This document shows, piece after piece, positions 17,789-26,633 of a DNA stretch of 36,247 bases; position 1 is the stretch's first letter; every line of letters starts with the position of its first letter. Origin of the DNA: Oscillospiraceae bacterium (GTDB taxonomy: Bacteria; Bacillota; Clostridia; Oscillospirales; QAMX01); contig SVKS01000010.1 in NCBI GenBank assembly GCA_015068345.1, positions 1 through 36,247 of the forward strand, read 5' to 3'. The notes under the pieces were generated by a model. The model was not told where the DNA came from. It saw nothing but the letters and a program-made list of their open reading frames with translations, and made no database searches. Made by a program: the position numbers and the translations under genes.

Positions 17789-18499
17789 ATGCATTACGAG
17801 GACCTTGGGGTATTTGGCCTGGAAATCGCCCAACCGGAGGGCGTCACCCGATTTGGTACCGATTCTATTTTGCTTTCCGATTTTGCCGCCCGCAAACTAC
17901 GATCCGGTATGCGTGTTATGGACCTTTGTACCGGGTGCGGTATTATCGCCCTGTTGCTTGCTGCCCGCAGGGATATTACAACTATGGGCGTGGAAATTGA
18001 CCCAATTGCCGCCGCTGTAGCCAAAAGCAATGGGGAACACAACCACCTCCCTCTGGAGATTCTTACCGGGGATTTGCGAACCCTGTCTCTTCCCATGGGA
18101 AGCTTTGACATGGTAACCTGTAATCCCCCCTATTTTCAATCAACCAACCCGCAAAGCCCTGACCCTTCCCGCCGTACTGCCCGTAGCGACGAAGTCTGCA
18201 GCTTTGACGAGGTATGCCGGGTTGCCTCCCATTCCTTGAAATATGGCGGATTGTTTTTTGCGGTTTACCGCCCGGAACGGTTATGCGATGCATTTTATGC
18301 CATGCGTACCCACAATTTAGAACCAAAATGTATGCGTCTTGTTGCTCATAATGAAGAGAAGGCCCCCTTCGCCGTTGTTTTGGAAGGGAAAAAGGGCGCT
18401 GCCCCAGGCCTGATTCCCATGCCCACTCTATTGATGAACCAACCCGAAGTCCGGGAAATCTATACCGGAAGATACGGAGGAACAAATGGAACTTGCTGA
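17789..18499 (+). CDS. tRNA1(Val) adenine-37 N6-methyltransferase-like (TrmN6/YfiC/YabB)
   Basis: A 236-residue Rossmann methyltransferase with SAM motif VMDLCTGCGIIALLLA and the amino-methyltransferase motif NPPYF. The N-terminal FGTDSILLSDFA segment is typical of the YfiC/YabB group, whose E. coli member makes m6A37 in tRNA1(Val). GAGGAGG precedes the ATG. It overlaps rsmI by 14 bases. The same yabB-rsmI (yabB-yraL) neighbourhood occurs in Bacillus, near yabA and tmk, which strengthens the call. The exact tRNA target in this organism is not shown by sequence. Confidence 0.85.
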   Translation: MHYEDLGVFGLEIAQPEGVTRFGTDSILLSDFAARKLRSGMRVMDLCTGCGIIALLLAARRDITTMGVEIDPIAAAVAKSNGEHNHLPLEILTGDLRTLSLPMGSFDMVTCNPPYFQSTNPQSPDPSRRTARSDEVCSFDEVCRVASHSLKYGGLFFAVYRPERLCDAFYAMRTHNLEPKCMRLVAHNEEKAPFAVVLEGKKGAAPGLIPMPTLLMNQPEVREIYTGRYGGTNGTC

Positions 18500-19253
18500 A
18501 AAAACCTTATATGTTGTTACCACCCCCATCGGTAACCTTTCCGACCTGACCCCCAGAGCCCTGGAGGTTCTGGAGAAGGTGGATTTTGTCGCCGCCGAAG
18601 ATACCCGTGTGGGCGGCAGTCTGCTTGCCCATTTTGGCATCAAAAAGCCCCTGGTCAGCTATTATGAACACAACAAGCGGGAGCGAGGAGAAATGATCAT
18701 CGACCGCATCCTGGAAGGGGAGACCTGTGCCCTGATCAGCGATGCCGGTACCCCCGCCATCTCGGACCCTGGTGAGGACCTTGCCAAGCTTTGTGTGGAG
18801 CGGGGCGTAAAGGTTTCTCCCATTCCCGGTGTATCCGCCCTGATCACTGCGCTGTCGGCATCCGGCATGCCCTCCGGTCGATTCTGTTTTGAAGGATTTC
18901 TTTCCATGAGCAAGAAGAGCCGCCGGGAACATTTAGCTGACCTGGTGGGGGAGCGGCGCACCATGATTTTTTACGAAGCCCCTCACAAACTCCGGGCTAC
19001 CCTGGACGACTTTTACAAGACTTTTGGGAACCGGAAGATCGTTCTTGCCCGGGAATTAACCAAGATTCACGAGGAATTCATTCACACTACCCTGTCGGGT
19101 GCCATTGAATACTACAAGGACATTAACCCCAAGGGTGAATTCGTTCTGATTCTGGAGGGTGATACTTCTCCCAAGGAAGCTCCTTTGTCCCGTAATGAAC
19201 GCTATCGTCAAAAGCTTGCTGAAAAGCGTGCTGCCGAGGAAGAGGATGAGTAA
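18486..19253 (+). CDS. rsmI: 16S rRNA (cytidine-1402-2'-O)-methyltransferase RsmI
   Basis: RsmI adds the ribose methyl of C1402 in the decoding centre of 16S rRNA. The 255-residue protein shows the tetrapyrrole-methylase-like fold signature: YVVTTPIGNLSDLTPRA at the N-terminus, AAEDTRVG, ALISDAGTPAISDPG (SAM site) and PIPGVSALITALSASG. The late EAPHKLRATLDD segment is also family-typical. It starts 14 bases before the end of the trmN6-like gene, with CGGAGG inside that gene as ribosome binding site. It ends in a Lys/Glu-rich tail. A terminator follows. Confidence 0.95.
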   Translation: MELAEKTLYVVTTPIGNLSDLTPRALEVLEKVDFVAAEDTRVGGSLLAHFGIKKPLVSYYEHNKRERGEMIIDRILEGETCALISDAGTPAISDPGEDLAKLCVERGVKVSPIPGVSALITALSASGMPSGRFCFEGFLSMSKKSRREHLADLVGERRTMIFYEAPHKLRATLDDFYKTFGNRKIVLARELTKIHEEFIHTTLSGAIEYYKDINPKGEFVLILEGDTSPKEAPLSRNERYRQKLAEKRAAEEEDE

Positions 19254-19307
19254 GCGATTCTTCCCTGCTGTTTCATTTCTTCTGTATTTGATCCCAAATA
19301 ACGACAA

Positions 19308-19337
19308 AAAGACCGTTTCCTTTCGGAAACGGTCTTT
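19308..19337. terminator. Bidirectional intrinsic terminator between rsmI and rplQ
   Basis: AAAGACCGTTTCC (19308-19320) pairs perfectly with GGAAACGGTCTTT (19325-19337) around loop TTTC. A-rich sequence lies before and T-rich after. It serves rsmI (+) and marks the end of the 15-kb ribosomal cluster (-). Confidence 0.9.
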
Positions 19338-19370
19338 ATTTGTTTACTCAACCATTCAGAGAATCAAAGA

Positions 19371-19745
19371 TTACTTCTTTTCTTCTTCCTTCTTGGGTTC
19401 GTAGTTTACCAGTTCGATGATAGCCATTTCAGCAGCGTCACCGCGGCGAACACCGGTACGGATGATACGGGTGTAACCGCCGACTCTTTCAGCATAGAAA
19501 GGAGCGATCTCGTTGAAGAGCTTGTAAGCAACATCTTCCTTGGTAATGAAGGAGAAAACCTGGCGCTTGGAAGCAAGCGTGTTGGTCTTTCCGAGGGTAA
19601 TCATCTTTTCGGCAAGAGGACGGACCTCTTTTGCTCTGGTAACAGTGGTTTCGATCTTGCCGTTCTCAAGCAGATAGGTAACCATAGCACGGAGCATTGC
19701 CATACGCTGATCGGTAGGTCTGCCGAGCTTGCGGGTTCCGGGCAT
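19371..19745 (-). CDS. rplQ: 50S ribosomal protein L17
   Basis: A 124-residue large-subunit protein near the peptide exit tunnel. It opens with [21 protein letters not shown], close to the usual KLGR.S..R.A...L start of L17, and contains [18 protein letters not shown]. It is the last gene of the alpha part of the cluster, 32 bases after rpoA, the standard order. The C-terminus ends in a run of Lys/Glu residues. AAGGAGG precedes the ATG, and the cluster terminator follows the stop. Confidence 0.97.
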   Translation of the reverse strand: MPGTRKLGRPTDQRMAMLRAMVTYLLENGKIETTVTRAKEVRPLAEKMITLGKTNTLASKRQVFSFITKEDVAYKLFNEIAPFYAERVGGYTRIIRTGVRRGDAAEMAIIELVNYEPKKEEEKK

Positions 19746-19777
19746 CTTGAAAACCTCCTTTAATATAAGTTAGGGAA

Positions 19778-20737
19778 TCAGTTTCCCTGATCTTCTTCTT
19801 TTTGCAGGGATAAGCCCAATGCATTGAGCTTGTTGATGACCTCTTCCAGAGACTTTCTGCCGAGGTTACGGACCTTCATCATGTCCTCCTCAGTCATCTT
19901 GGTCAGGTCTTCAACAGTGTTGATGTTGGCTCTCTTCAGGCAGTTAAACGATCTGACCGAGAGGTCCAACTCTTCAATGGTCATGACAAGGACAGTGGAC
20001 TTTTCGGTATCGACTTCGCCGCCATCCGCAATGGGACGAGGAGCGATATCGCCGGAAAGGGCCGCAAAGTCCTCCAAGAGGTCGATCAGATGCTTAGCCG
20101 ACCAGGCCACCGCTTCCTGAGCGGTGAGGGTCTTGTCGGTCCAGACTTCAAGCGTAAGCTTATCCAAGTCCACATCCTTACCTACACGGGTGTTTTCCAC
20201 AGTGTAGTTGACCTTGGTGACCGGGGTAAAAATAGAATCAATCGGAATCAGTCCAAGGGGAGCCTGAGCGGGCTTATTCATCTCAGCGGAAACGTAGCCG
20301 TAACCGTGGTTCAGAGTAAGTTCCATGTTCAGGGTAGCGCCTTCAGACAGGGATGCAATCAGAAGATTCGGGTTAAGGATCTCTACTTCTGCATCAGCTT
20401 TAATATCACCGGCTCTCACTTCGCACGGACCGGTTGCTTCGATAAGCAGGGTCTTTGCGGTGGGTGCGAACAGGCGTGCTCTGATATCCTTCACATTCAG
20501 CACGATTTCGGTAACATCCTCTTTAACACCGGGGATGGTGGAAAATTCATGCATGACGCCATTGATTTTGATGGTAGTGATAGCAGTACCGACAATGGAC
20601 GATAACAGCACACGTCTCAGCGAGTTACCCAGGGTCGTTCCGTAGCCTCTCTGCAGAGGTTCCACTACAAACTTGCCATAGGAACCATCAATTTCACTGC
20701 TGACACATTCAATAACAGGCTTCTTAATCTCTAACAA
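19778..20737 (-). CDS. rpoA: RNA polymerase alpha subunit
   Basis: RpoA dimerises to seed RNA polymerase assembly and contacts promoter UP elements. The N-terminal domain carries [16 protein letters not shown] (dimerisation and assembly), and the C-terminal domain has the helix-hairpin-helix segment [12 protein letters not shown]. The track start at 20746 is a GTG lying directly against AGGAGG, with no spacing. I prefer the TTG at 20737, nine bases after AGGAGG, because the protein then begins M-LEIKKP, aligned with MIEIEKP of B. subtilis RpoA. This gives 319 residues. It lies between rpsD and rplQ as in most Firmicutes clusters. TTG initiation is an inference from spacing and alignment. Confidence 0.95.
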   Translation of the reverse strand: MLEIKKPVIECVSSEIDGSYGKFVVEPLQRGYGTTLGNSLRRVLLSSIVGTAITTIKINGVMHEFSTIPGVKEDVTEIVLNVKDIRARLFAPTAKTLLIEATGPCEVRAGDIKADAEVEILNPNLLIASLSEGATLNMELTLNHGYGYVSAEMNKPAQAPLGLIPIDSIFTPVTKVNYTVENTRVGKDVDLDKLTLEVWTDKTLTAQEAVAWSAKHLIDLLEDFAALSGDIAPRPIADGGEVDTEKSTVLVMTIEELDLSVRSFNCLKRANINTVEDLTKMTEEDMMKVRNLGRKSLEEVINKLNALGLSLQKEEDQGN

Positions 20738-20794
20738 ATCCTGCACCCTCCTTTATTGAAATAAACGAGCCAAACGATTTGAACCTCAAGCGAA

Positions 20795-21421
20795 TTACTT
20801 GGAGTAAAGCTCGACGATGAGGTGTTCCTCGATCGGGAGGTCGATGTCCTCTCGTGCGGGGAGTGCGACAACCTTACCTTCGCAGGTATCGCGGTTCATA
20901 TCCAACCACTTCGGAATGGGGCGAGTAGCGTTCGCTTCGTTGATGTACTTGAACTTCTCGCTGGAACGGCTCTTTTCAACCAGAGCGATCACATCACCCT
21001 GCTTAACCAGGTAAGAGGGAATATTGACCTTCTTGCCGTTCACGGTGAAGTGAGCGTGACGGACAAGCTGTCTTGCTTCGGGACGGGACATAGCCAGACC
21101 GAGGCGGTAGACAACGTTATCCAGACGGGACTCCAGAATCTGGAGCAGGTTAACACCGGTAACGCCCTTCATCTGTTCTGCCATATCGAAATACTTGGCA
21201 AACTGGCTCTCCAGAACGCCGTAGTAACGACGGGTCTTCTGCTTTTCACGCAGCTGGATGCCATATTCCTTAGCTTTGGTTCTGCCCTGTCCGTGCTGGC
21301 CAGGAGCATATTCTCTGCGGCTAAGCGCGCACTTATCCGTATAGCATCTGTCGCCCTTGAGGAAAAGCTTCTGCCCTTCGCGACGGCACATTCTGCACAC
21401 GGCTTCGGTATATCTTGCCAT
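20795..21421 (-). CDS. rpsD: 30S ribosomal protein S4 (zinc form)
   Basis: S4 starts assembly of the 30S body by binding 16S rRNA. The 208-residue protein has the C+ zinc arrangement: CRMCRREG (C9, C12), then C26 and C31 in DRCYTDKC. The S4 RNA-binding domain follows ([30 protein letters not shown]). Unlike B. subtilis, where rpsD stands alone, it sits between rpsK and rpoA. The 65-base gap before it is one of the longer gaps in the cluster. S4 represses its own operon in E. coli; whether a leader does so here is not visible. GGAGGTG precedes the ATG. Confidence 0.97.
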   Translation of the reverse strand: MARYTEAVCRMCRREGQKLFLKGDRCYTDKCALSRREYAPGQHGQGRTKAKEYGIQLREKQKTRRYYGVLESQFAKYFDMAEQMKGVTGVNLLQILESRLDNVVYRLGLAMSRPEARQLVRHAHFTVNGKKVNIPSYLVKQGDVIALVEKSRSSEKFKYINEANATRPIPKWLDMNRDTCEGKVVALPAREDIDLPIEEHLIVELYSK

Positions 21422-21486
21422 TTTGAATTACACCTCCATAATAGGTAAAAGCCCGATAAAATACGGTCTTTGAATCTTTGTCTGAA

Positions 21487-21897
21487 TCAGACGCGGCGAC
21501 GCTTCGGGGGACGGCAGCCATTGTGGGGGATCGGGGTGACATCCTTGATCATGGTGACTTCCAGACCAGCAGCCTGGAGGGCACGGATGGCAGCTTCTCT
21601 TCCCTGGCCGGGGCCTCTGACGTACACTTCAACGCTCTTCAGGCCATGTTCCATAGCAGCCTTAGCAGCGGTTTCAGCAGCGGTCTGAGCAGCAAACGGG
21701 GTGCTCTTCTTGGAACCGCGGAAACCAAGTTCACCGGCGGAAGCCCAGGACAGAGCATTACCCTGAGTATCGGTAAGAGTTACGATGGTATTGTTGAAGG
21801 ACGAACGGATATGAGCCGCGCCTTTTTCAATATTCTTGCGTTCACGGCGCTTCTTGGAAACAGCCGCTCCCTTTTTGGGCGCATTCTTGCCAGCCAT
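21487..21897 (-). CDS. rpsK: 30S ribosomal protein S11
   Basis: A 136-residue platform protein of the small subunit. It is recognised by [34 protein letters not shown]-type sequence and the end [14 protein letters not shown], the universally conserved S11 C-terminus. It lies 16 bases after rpsM with GAGGAGG as ribosome binding site. The sequence around the stop forms a small palindrome GTCTGA-A-TCAGAC, which may be an RNA hairpin before rpsD. Length and composition are normal. Confidence 0.97.
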   Translation of the reverse strand: MAGKNAPKKGAAVSKKRRERKNIEKGAAHIRSSFNNTIVTLTDTQGNALSWASAGELGFRGSKKSTPFAAQTAAETAAKAAMEHGLKSVEVYVRGPGQGREAAIRALQAAGLEVTMIKDVTPIPHNGCRPPKRRRV

Positions 21898-21913
21898 TTA
21901 TGAGTCCTCCTCT

Positions 21914-22282
21914 TTACTGTTTCTTGTTGGCGATGGTCTTCTTGGGTCCCTTGCGGGTACGCGCATTGGTTTTCGTGCGCTGTCCGCGAACCGGAAGGCC
22001 TCTTCTGTGTCTGGTGCCTCTGTAGGAACCGATTTCAATCAATCTCTTGATGTCAAGAGCAACGTCACGGCGAAGGTCACCTTCTACGACGTAGTCGCGG
22101 TCGATGGCTTCACGAAGACGGGAAATTTCGTCATCGGTCAGATCCTTAACACGGGTGTCAGGATTGACGTTTGCAGTTTTCAGAATGTCATTGGAGAGTT
22201 TTCTGCCAATACCATAGATATAGGTCAAGCCTATCTCAATGCGCTTTTCGCGCGGCAGGTCTACACCGGCTATACGAGCCAT
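21914..22282 (-). CDS. rpsM: 30S ribosomal protein S13
   Basis: A 122-residue head protein of the small subunit that bridges to the large subunit and contacts P-site t[29 protein letters not shown] is the classic opening, and the C-terminal [22 protein letters not shown] reaches the tRNA site. It is preceded by rpmJ, the order infA-rpmJ-rpsM-rpsK common to Firmicutes. GGAGGTG lies upstream of the ATG. Confidence 0.97.
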   Translation of the reverse strand: MARIAGVDLPREKRIEIGLTYIYGIGRKLSNDILKTANVNPDTRVKDLTDDEISRLREAIDRDYVVEGDLRRDVALDIKRLIEIGSYRGTRHRRGLPVRGQRTKTNARTRKGPKKTIANKKQ

Positions 22283-22319
22283 TTATTGCTGCACCTCCAT
22301 TGGTTATTTTGTGTGTGAT

Positions 22320-22445
22320 TTAGCCTTGCTTCTGCTTATGTTTCGGTCCGTTCTTCGGATCGGAGCAGATAACCATAACAACGCCCTTGCGGCGGATAAC
22401 TTTGCACTTGTCGCAAATCGGTTTGACCGAGGGTCTTACCTTCAT
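22320..22445 (-). CDS. rpmJ: 50S ribosomal protein L36 with a four-residue insertion
   Basis: A 41-residue zinc-ribbon protein, too short for the ORF track. The translation begins [21 protein letters not shown] and ends [16 protein letters not shown]. Zinc ligands are C11, C14, C27 and a histidine. The usual bacterial L36 is 37-38 residues and ends C-x-x-P-K-H-K-Q. Here PKNG is inserted, so the histidine is at 36 instead of 32. The frame is intact from ATG to TAA, with AAGGAAGG upstream, 27 bases after infA. The insertion looks like duplication of the PK step (CCGAAG...CCGAAA). Presence of the zinc-binding paralogue is common under zinc-replete growth. Confidence 0.95.
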   Translation of the reverse strand: MKVRPSVKPICDKCKVIRRKGVVMVICSDPKNGPKHKQKQG

Positions 22446-22472
22446 ATTATAGTACCTTCCTTCTTTGGTTTC

Positions 22473-22691
22473 TTACTTGGAACGCCATGTAATTCTGCCT
22501 TTTGTGAGGTCATAGGGAGACATCTCAAGGGTCACCTTATCACCCGGAAGAATTTTGATGAAGTTCATTCTGAGCTTGCCGGAAATGTGGGCGTGAACCC
22601 GATGCTTATTCTGGAGCTCAACAAGGAACATAGCGTTTGGCAGCGCTTCTATGACGATACCTTCCAATTCAATAACATCATCCTTTGCCAA
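22473..22691 (-). CDS. infA: Translation initiation factor IF-1, TTG start
   Basis: IF-1 is a single OB-fold protein of 72 residues that blocks the A site during initiation. The sequence [25 protein letters not shown] and the end [15 protein letters not shown] are diagnostic. The start codon is TTG (22691-22689), with GGAGG nine bases upstream. An out-of-frame ATG sits one base after GGAGG, too close to compete well. It lies between map and rpmJ. Many Firmicutes carry a small KOW-domain gene between map and infA, but the 40-base gap here has no room for one. Confidence 0.96.
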   Translation of the reverse strand: MAKDDVIELEGIVIEALPNAMFLVELQNKHRVHAHISGKLRMNFIKILPGDKVTLEMSPYDLTKGRITWRSK

Positions 22692-22731
22692 GGCGGCATA
22701 CCTCCTTCACATGGAATCTATCATTGCTTCC

Positions 22732-23481
22732 TTATTCGGGAAGCGTGAGTAACACCGGATCCCCATCTGTGATGAGAACCGTGTGTTCATAATGGGCCGA
22801 CAGCGCGTGATCCAAAGTCAGCACCGTCCATCCGTCCGACAATACCCGGACGCCGTAGGTACCGGCATTGACCATCGGCTCAATTGCAATCGTCATTCCG
22901 GCGCGAAGTCTGGGACCATGTCCCGGCTCACCGAAGTTGGGAACCTCAGGATCCTCGTGAAGATTTGCGCCCACACCGTGGCCCACAAACTTTCTTACCA
23001 CCGAAAATCCGTTGTCTTCACAATACTTCTGGATCGCGTGGGAGATGTTGCTCAGCTTCTGCCCTTCACGCGCAAATTTTATACCTTCATAGAAACTCTG
23101 TCTCGTGACGGTAATCAGTTTCTCTGCCTCGGGAGCAATCTTCCCACAGGCGAAGGTACCCGCGGTATCACCATGATACCCTTTGTAAGTGGCCCCTACG
23201 TCGATCTTTACCAGATCGCCTTCCTTGATTACTCTTTTACCGGGAATTCCGTGTATCACCTCATCATTGATGGAGACACAAGCCGCGGCCGGAAACCCGC
23301 CGTAACCCAGAAAGGAGGGGATCATGCCGTTGTCCGCGATAACCTTTCTTACCGCCATGTCAACGTCGTGCGTTGTTACCCCCGGCTCAATCATTGCGCC
23401 GGCGGCGGCGAGTGCTTGCCCTGCAACCTTACCGGCACAGCGCATGCACTCGATTTCATACGGTGATTTGATCGTAATCAT
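22732..23481 (-). CDS. map: Methionine aminopeptidase, type I
   Basis: Map removes the initiator methionine from new proteins. The 249-residue enzyme has the pita-bread fold metal ligands in order: IDVGATYKGYHGDTAGTF (two Asp), GHGVGANLHEDP (His), IAIEPMVN (Glu) and YEHTVLIT (Glu). The upstream H in IHGIP is the substrate-side histidine. It overlaps adk by 4 bases. The ribosome binding site is weak (GGGGATT), which fits coupled translation from adk. Length is standard for type Ia. Confidence 0.96.
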   Translation of the reverse strand: MITIKSPYEIECMRCAGKVAGQALAAAGAMIEPGVTTHDVDMAVRKVIADNGMIPSFLGYGGFPAAACVSINDEVIHGIPGKRVIKEGDLVKIDVGATYKGYHGDTAGTFACGKIAPEAEKLITVTRQSFYEGIKFAREGQKLSNISHAIQKYCEDNGFSVVRKFVGHGVGANLHEDPEVPNFGEPGHGPRLRAGMTIAIEPMVNAGTYGVRVLSDGWTVLTLDHALSAHYEHTVLITDGDPVLLTLPE

Positions 23482-24116
23482 TCCGTAATCCCCAACGCCT
23501 CAAAGATCCTCTTGGTGATGTCGGGAATGGAACCCATTCCGTCAATCTTATGAAGGATCCCTTCTTTTTCATAGTAAGCCTTCACCGGTTCGGTCTGAGC
23601 GTGGAACACTTCCAGCCGGGCTTTCACGGTTTCTTCCTTATCGTCTTCTCTCTGGAAGAGGGCAGCGCCACATTTATCGCAAACGCCTTCGGAAACGGGC
23701 TTATTATAAAGCACATGGTAGGACGCGCCGCAGTTTTTGCAGCTACGTCTTCCGGACATTCTGCCGATAATCGCTTCATCGTCGGTTTCGATGGAAACCA
23801 CCGAGTCGATTTCAGCACCCATGTCCTTCAGGGCTTCCGCCTGGGCCACGGTTCTGGGATAACCATCCAGGATGTACCCATTTTCGCAGTCCTTTTCGGA
23901 AAGACGGTTCTTGAGCATGTCGACGATCAGATCGTCGGGTACCAGGTTGCCGCTTTCCATGAAGCCTTTGGCCTTCAGGCCAAGCTCGGTGCCTTCCTTC
24001 AGATGCGCACGCAGGATATTCCCGGTGGAAATGGAGGGGATTCCAAGCTTTTCAATAATCTTCTCCGCCTGCGTGCCTTTGCCCGCACCCGGAGCGCCTA
24101 ATAAGATAATTTTCAT
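23478..24116 (-). CDS. adk: Adenylate kinase (zinc LID type)
   Basis: Adk interconverts ATP + AMP and 2 ADP. The P-loop GAPGAGKGTQ is at residues 7-16, the NMP-binding region is STGNILRAHLKEG, and the signature LDGYPRTVAQAEAL is present. The LID holds four cysteines, in CKNCG and CDKCG, the zinc-bearing form common in Gram-positive bacteria. The start at 24116 (MKIILLGAP) is chosen; the track start is a TTG seven codons earlier that overlaps the secY stop. AAGGACGAGAG lies upstream. It stands between secY and map as in other Firmicutes. The protein is 212 residues. Confidence 0.97.
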   Translation of the reverse strand: MKIILLGAPGAGKGTQAEKIIEKLGIPSISTGNILRAHLKEGTELGLKAKGFMESGNLVPDDLIVDMLKNRLSEKDCENGYILDGYPRTVAQAEALKDMGAEIDSVVSIETDDEAIIGRMSGRRSCKNCGASYHVLYNKPVSEGVCDKCGAALFQREDDKEETVKARLEVFHAQTEPVKAYYEKEGILHKIDGMGSIPDITKRIFEALGITE

Positions 24117-24129
24117 AGTTCTCTCGTCC

Positions 24130-25467
24130 TTATTCAAGGAAGCCCTTATGATGGCGCATAATGAGCTGTGCTTCCAGAGACTTTACGGTATCCAGAGCAA
24201 CGCCAACAACGATCAGAACGGTGGTACCACCCAGAGCGATGCCGCTGAGGGACGGGGAGAACACGCTGACGATGATGGGGAGCACAGCGATAATACCGAG
24301 GAAGATTGCACCGATTACGGTGACCTTCTTAAGCACTCTGTTGATAAAATCGGCAGTCGGCTTGCCGGGACGATAGCCCGGAATGGAGCCACCCTGGTTC
24401 TTCAGGTTATTGGCCACTTCAATGGGATTGAACTGGGTATAAGCGTAGAAGAAGGAGAAACCGATAATCATGACAAAGTAGAGGACCACGTAAACCGGGG
24501 AGGGGGAGGACAGCCAGGATACCAACGCGTCACCAAAACCCGTGAACTTATTACCGAAACCAGAGGGGGTCTTACCCATGAAGGAGTAGATAATAGAGGG
24601 AAGGGAAACGATGCTGGAAGCGAAGATAACCGGCATAACACCAGTCATATTGACCTTAAGGGGAATATGAGAGGACTGTCCGCCATAAATCTTTCGGCCA
24701 ACCACACGCTTTGCATACTGGGTGGGAATACGTCTTTCGGCGTCCGAAACGAAGACGATGAAGACGATCACGGCCAGGAAAGCAATCAGCATAGCAGCCA
24801 GAACAAAAACGTTCAGGGTGCCGGCAGCCACGTTTGCGTAGAGGCTGATAGCGACCGAAGGAATACGAGAGATGATACCGGTGAACAGGATCATGGAGAT
24901 ACCGTTGCCGATACCGTAGGTGGTGATCTGCTCACCCAGCCACATGATAATAGCCGAGCCAGCAACGAAGGATGCGATGATCGCGAAAGCCTTCCAGACG
25001 TTCGGATCTTCGAGAACCTTGATCACAGAGCCATCGTTCAGGGTAACTTCCATATTACGAATGGCCATGAAGTAGGCAAAGCCCTGAATCAGACCGATGA
25101 TAACCGTCACGTAACGGGTAAGAGCGGCCTGCTTCTTTCTGCCCTCTTCGCCGCCTTCCTTGACCATCTTCTCAAGCGCCGGAATGGCGATGGTGAGAAG
25201 CTGGACAATAATGGAGGCGTTGATGTAGGGAGTGATGGACATGGCAAACAGGGTCATGCTCTGGAATGCACCACCGGAAAGGAGGTTCAGATAACCAAAG
25301 AACTGGTTGCCAGTCGAATCAAAGATCAGACCAACCGCTTCGGGGTTTACGTAGGGAACCGTAATGGTTCCCATGCCGATGCGGGTGATAAGAAGAATCA
25401 AAAGAGTGAAAAGGATTTTATGACGAAGTTCTTTAATGCTCCAAGCGTTTTTAATCGTCTCAAACAT
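24130..25467 (-). CDS. secY: Protein translocase channel SecY
   Basis: SecY forms the membrane channel used by SecA and the ribosome. The 445-residue protein has ten expected membrane helices, beginning LRHKILFTLLILLITRIGMG, with a plug-region segment after it. Cytoplasmic loops such as YAKRVVGRKIYGGQSSHIPLKVN and PGYRPGKPTADFINRVL are family hallmarks and bind SecA or ribosomes. It overlaps the rplO stop by one base (TAATG) and is followed by adk. Its partner secA is at 3991-6756. Confidence 0.98.
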   Translation of the reverse strand: MFETIKNAWSIKELRHKILFTLLILLITRIGMGTITVPYVNPEAVGLIFDSTGNQFFGYLNLLSGGAFQSMTLFAMSITPYINASIIVQLLTIAIPALEKMVKEGGEEGRKKQAALTRYVTVIIGLIQGFAYFMAIRNMEVTLNDGSVIKVLEDPNVWKAFAIIASFVAGSAIIMWLGEQITTYGIGNGISMILFTGIISRIPSVAISLYANVAAGTLNVFVLAAMLIAFLAVIVFIVFVSDAERRIPTQYAKRVVGRKIYGGQSSHIPLKVNMTGVMPVIFASSIVSLPSIIYSFMGKTPSGFGNKFTGFGDALVSWLSSPSPVYVVLYFVMIIGFSFFYAYTQFNPIEVANNLKNQGGSIPGYRPGKPTADFINRVLKKVTVIGAIFLGIIAVLPIIVSVFSPSLSGIALGGTTVLIVVGVALDTVKSLEAQLIMRHHKGFLE

Positions 25468-25910
25468 TAAATCACCTCAATCTTCCCTCCGGCTGCTTCG
25501 ATCTTTGCTTTCGCAGATTCAGAGCAAGCACTTACCTTAACAGTAAGGGGAACATTGATCTCTCCGTTGCCAAGGAGCTTAATGCCATCAAATGTCTTCT
25601 TTACCAAGCCAATGCTCTGGAGAGCCGCAGTATCCACGACTGCGTCCTTTTCAAAACTCTGGAGATCAGAGATGTTAATAGTGGCGTAAACAGTAGCGAA
25701 CTTGTAGTTGTTGAAACCACGCTTCGGCTGTCTACGCTGCAGGGGCATCTGACCGCCTTCGAAACCGGGACGGACACCGCCGCCGGAACGCTGGCCCTGG
25801 CCCTTATGACCACGACCGCCGGTCTTGCCGTTGCCGCTGCCGGGGCCGCGGCCCTTGCGCTTGCCAACAATCTTCTTGTCAGCAGGAGTAAGATTACCTA
25901 AATTCAGCAT
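25467..25910 (-). CDS. rplO: 50S ribosomal protein L15
   Basis: A 147-residue late-assembly large-subunit protein. The N-terminal extension is rich in Gly, Lys and Arg (KRKGRGPGSGNGKTGGRGHKGQGQ pattern, typical for L15) and threads into 23S rRNA. The globular C-terminal half follows. AAGGAGG precedes the ATG, and the stop overlaps secY by one base, so the two are probably coupled. Gene order rpmD-rplO-secY is standard. Confidence 0.97.
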   Translation of the reverse strand: MLNLGNLTPADKKIVGKRKGRGPGSGNGKTGGRGHKGQGQRSGGGVRPGFEGGQMPLQRRQPKRGFNNYKFATVYATINISDLQSFEKDAVVDTAALQSIGLVKKTFDGIKLLGNGEINVPLTVKVSACSESAKAKIEAAGGKIEVI

Positions 25911-25921
25911 TATGTGCCTCC

Positions 25922-26098
25922 TTAATCAACGATTTCGGTCTTGACCAGGTAAGAGATCTGAGCGATCTTACCCTTGGTCATATCGTTGTCGGGCTGGACC
26001 GTGGTGTCGTTGATTCTCTTCAGGCCCAGTGCGTGAGCTGTTGCGATGTGTTTGTCGTGTCTGCCGTTGAGGCTCTTAACAAGCGTAACTTTAATCAT
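25922..26098 (-). CDS. rpmD: 50S ribosomal protein L30
   Basis: A 58-residue large-subunit protein, starting MIKVTLVKSLNGRHDKH. The track ORF begins 22 codons earlier inside rpsE; the ATG at 26098 has GGAGG seven bases upstream and gives the normal L30 length. The sequence ALGLKRINDTTVQPDN matches the family core. It lies between rpsE and rplO. Confidence 0.96.
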   Translation of the reverse strand: MIKVTLVKSLNGRHDKHIATAHALGLKRINDTTVQPDNDMTKGKIAQISYLVKTEIVD

Positions 26099-26111
26099 GT
26101 TTCTACCTCCG

Positions 26112-26618
26112 TCAGCCCTGGATCTCGGCAACCGTCTTGCCTCTCTTGCGAGCGACTTCTTCAACGCCCGTAAGCTGCTTGAGGCCCTCGATGGTAGCGG
26201 AAACTACGTTCTGGGGGTTGTTGGAGCGCAGAGACTTGGTTCTGATGTTGGTGATACCAGCCATTTCCATAACGGCACGGACAGCGCCGCCGGCGATAAC
26301 GCCGGTGCCTTCGGGAGCGGGCTTCAGCAGGACTCTGCCGGCACCGTATTCACCGATGACTTCGTGGGGAATGGTGTTTCCGAGAAGGGTTACCTTAACA
26401 AGATTTTTCTTTGCATCTTCAATCGCCTTACGGATGGCATCGGGAGCTTCGCTCGCCTTGCCGAGACCGTAACCGAGGATGCCGTTGCCGTTGCCAACGA
26501 CGACCAGAGCGGAGTACTTATAAATACGACCACCCTTTACAGTCTTGGAAACACGGTTGGTAACGACTACTTTTTCCTGAAGCTCACCGAGTTCGGCGGC
26601 GTCAATTCTCTGAGACAT
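26112..26618 (-). CDS. rpsE: 30S ribosomal protein S5
   Basis: A 168-residue accuracy-related protein of the small subunit. The double-stranded-RNA-binding-like N-domain includes [30 protein letters not shown] (spectinomycin-contact loop region VSKTVKGG) and [17 protein letters not shown]. The C-domain has [20 protein letters not shown]. These are strongly conserved. GGGGAGG lies upstream of the ATG. Nothing unusual in length. Confidence 0.97.
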   Translation of the reverse strand: MSQRIDAAELGELQEKVVVTNRVSKTVKGGRIYKYSALVVVGNGNGILGYGLGKASEAPDAIRKAIEDAKKNLVKVTLLGNTIPHEVIGEYGAGRVLLKPAPEGTGVIAGGAVRAVMEMAGITNIRTKSLRSNNPQNVVSATIEGLKQLTGVEEVARKRGKTVAEIQG

Positions 26619-26633
26619 GTTCGATCCTCCCCT

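Noticed and set aside
23872-25470. 532-aa plus-strand ORF opposite adk and secY
   Set aside because: Antisense to two core genes; Asn/His/Asp-rich, no domain.
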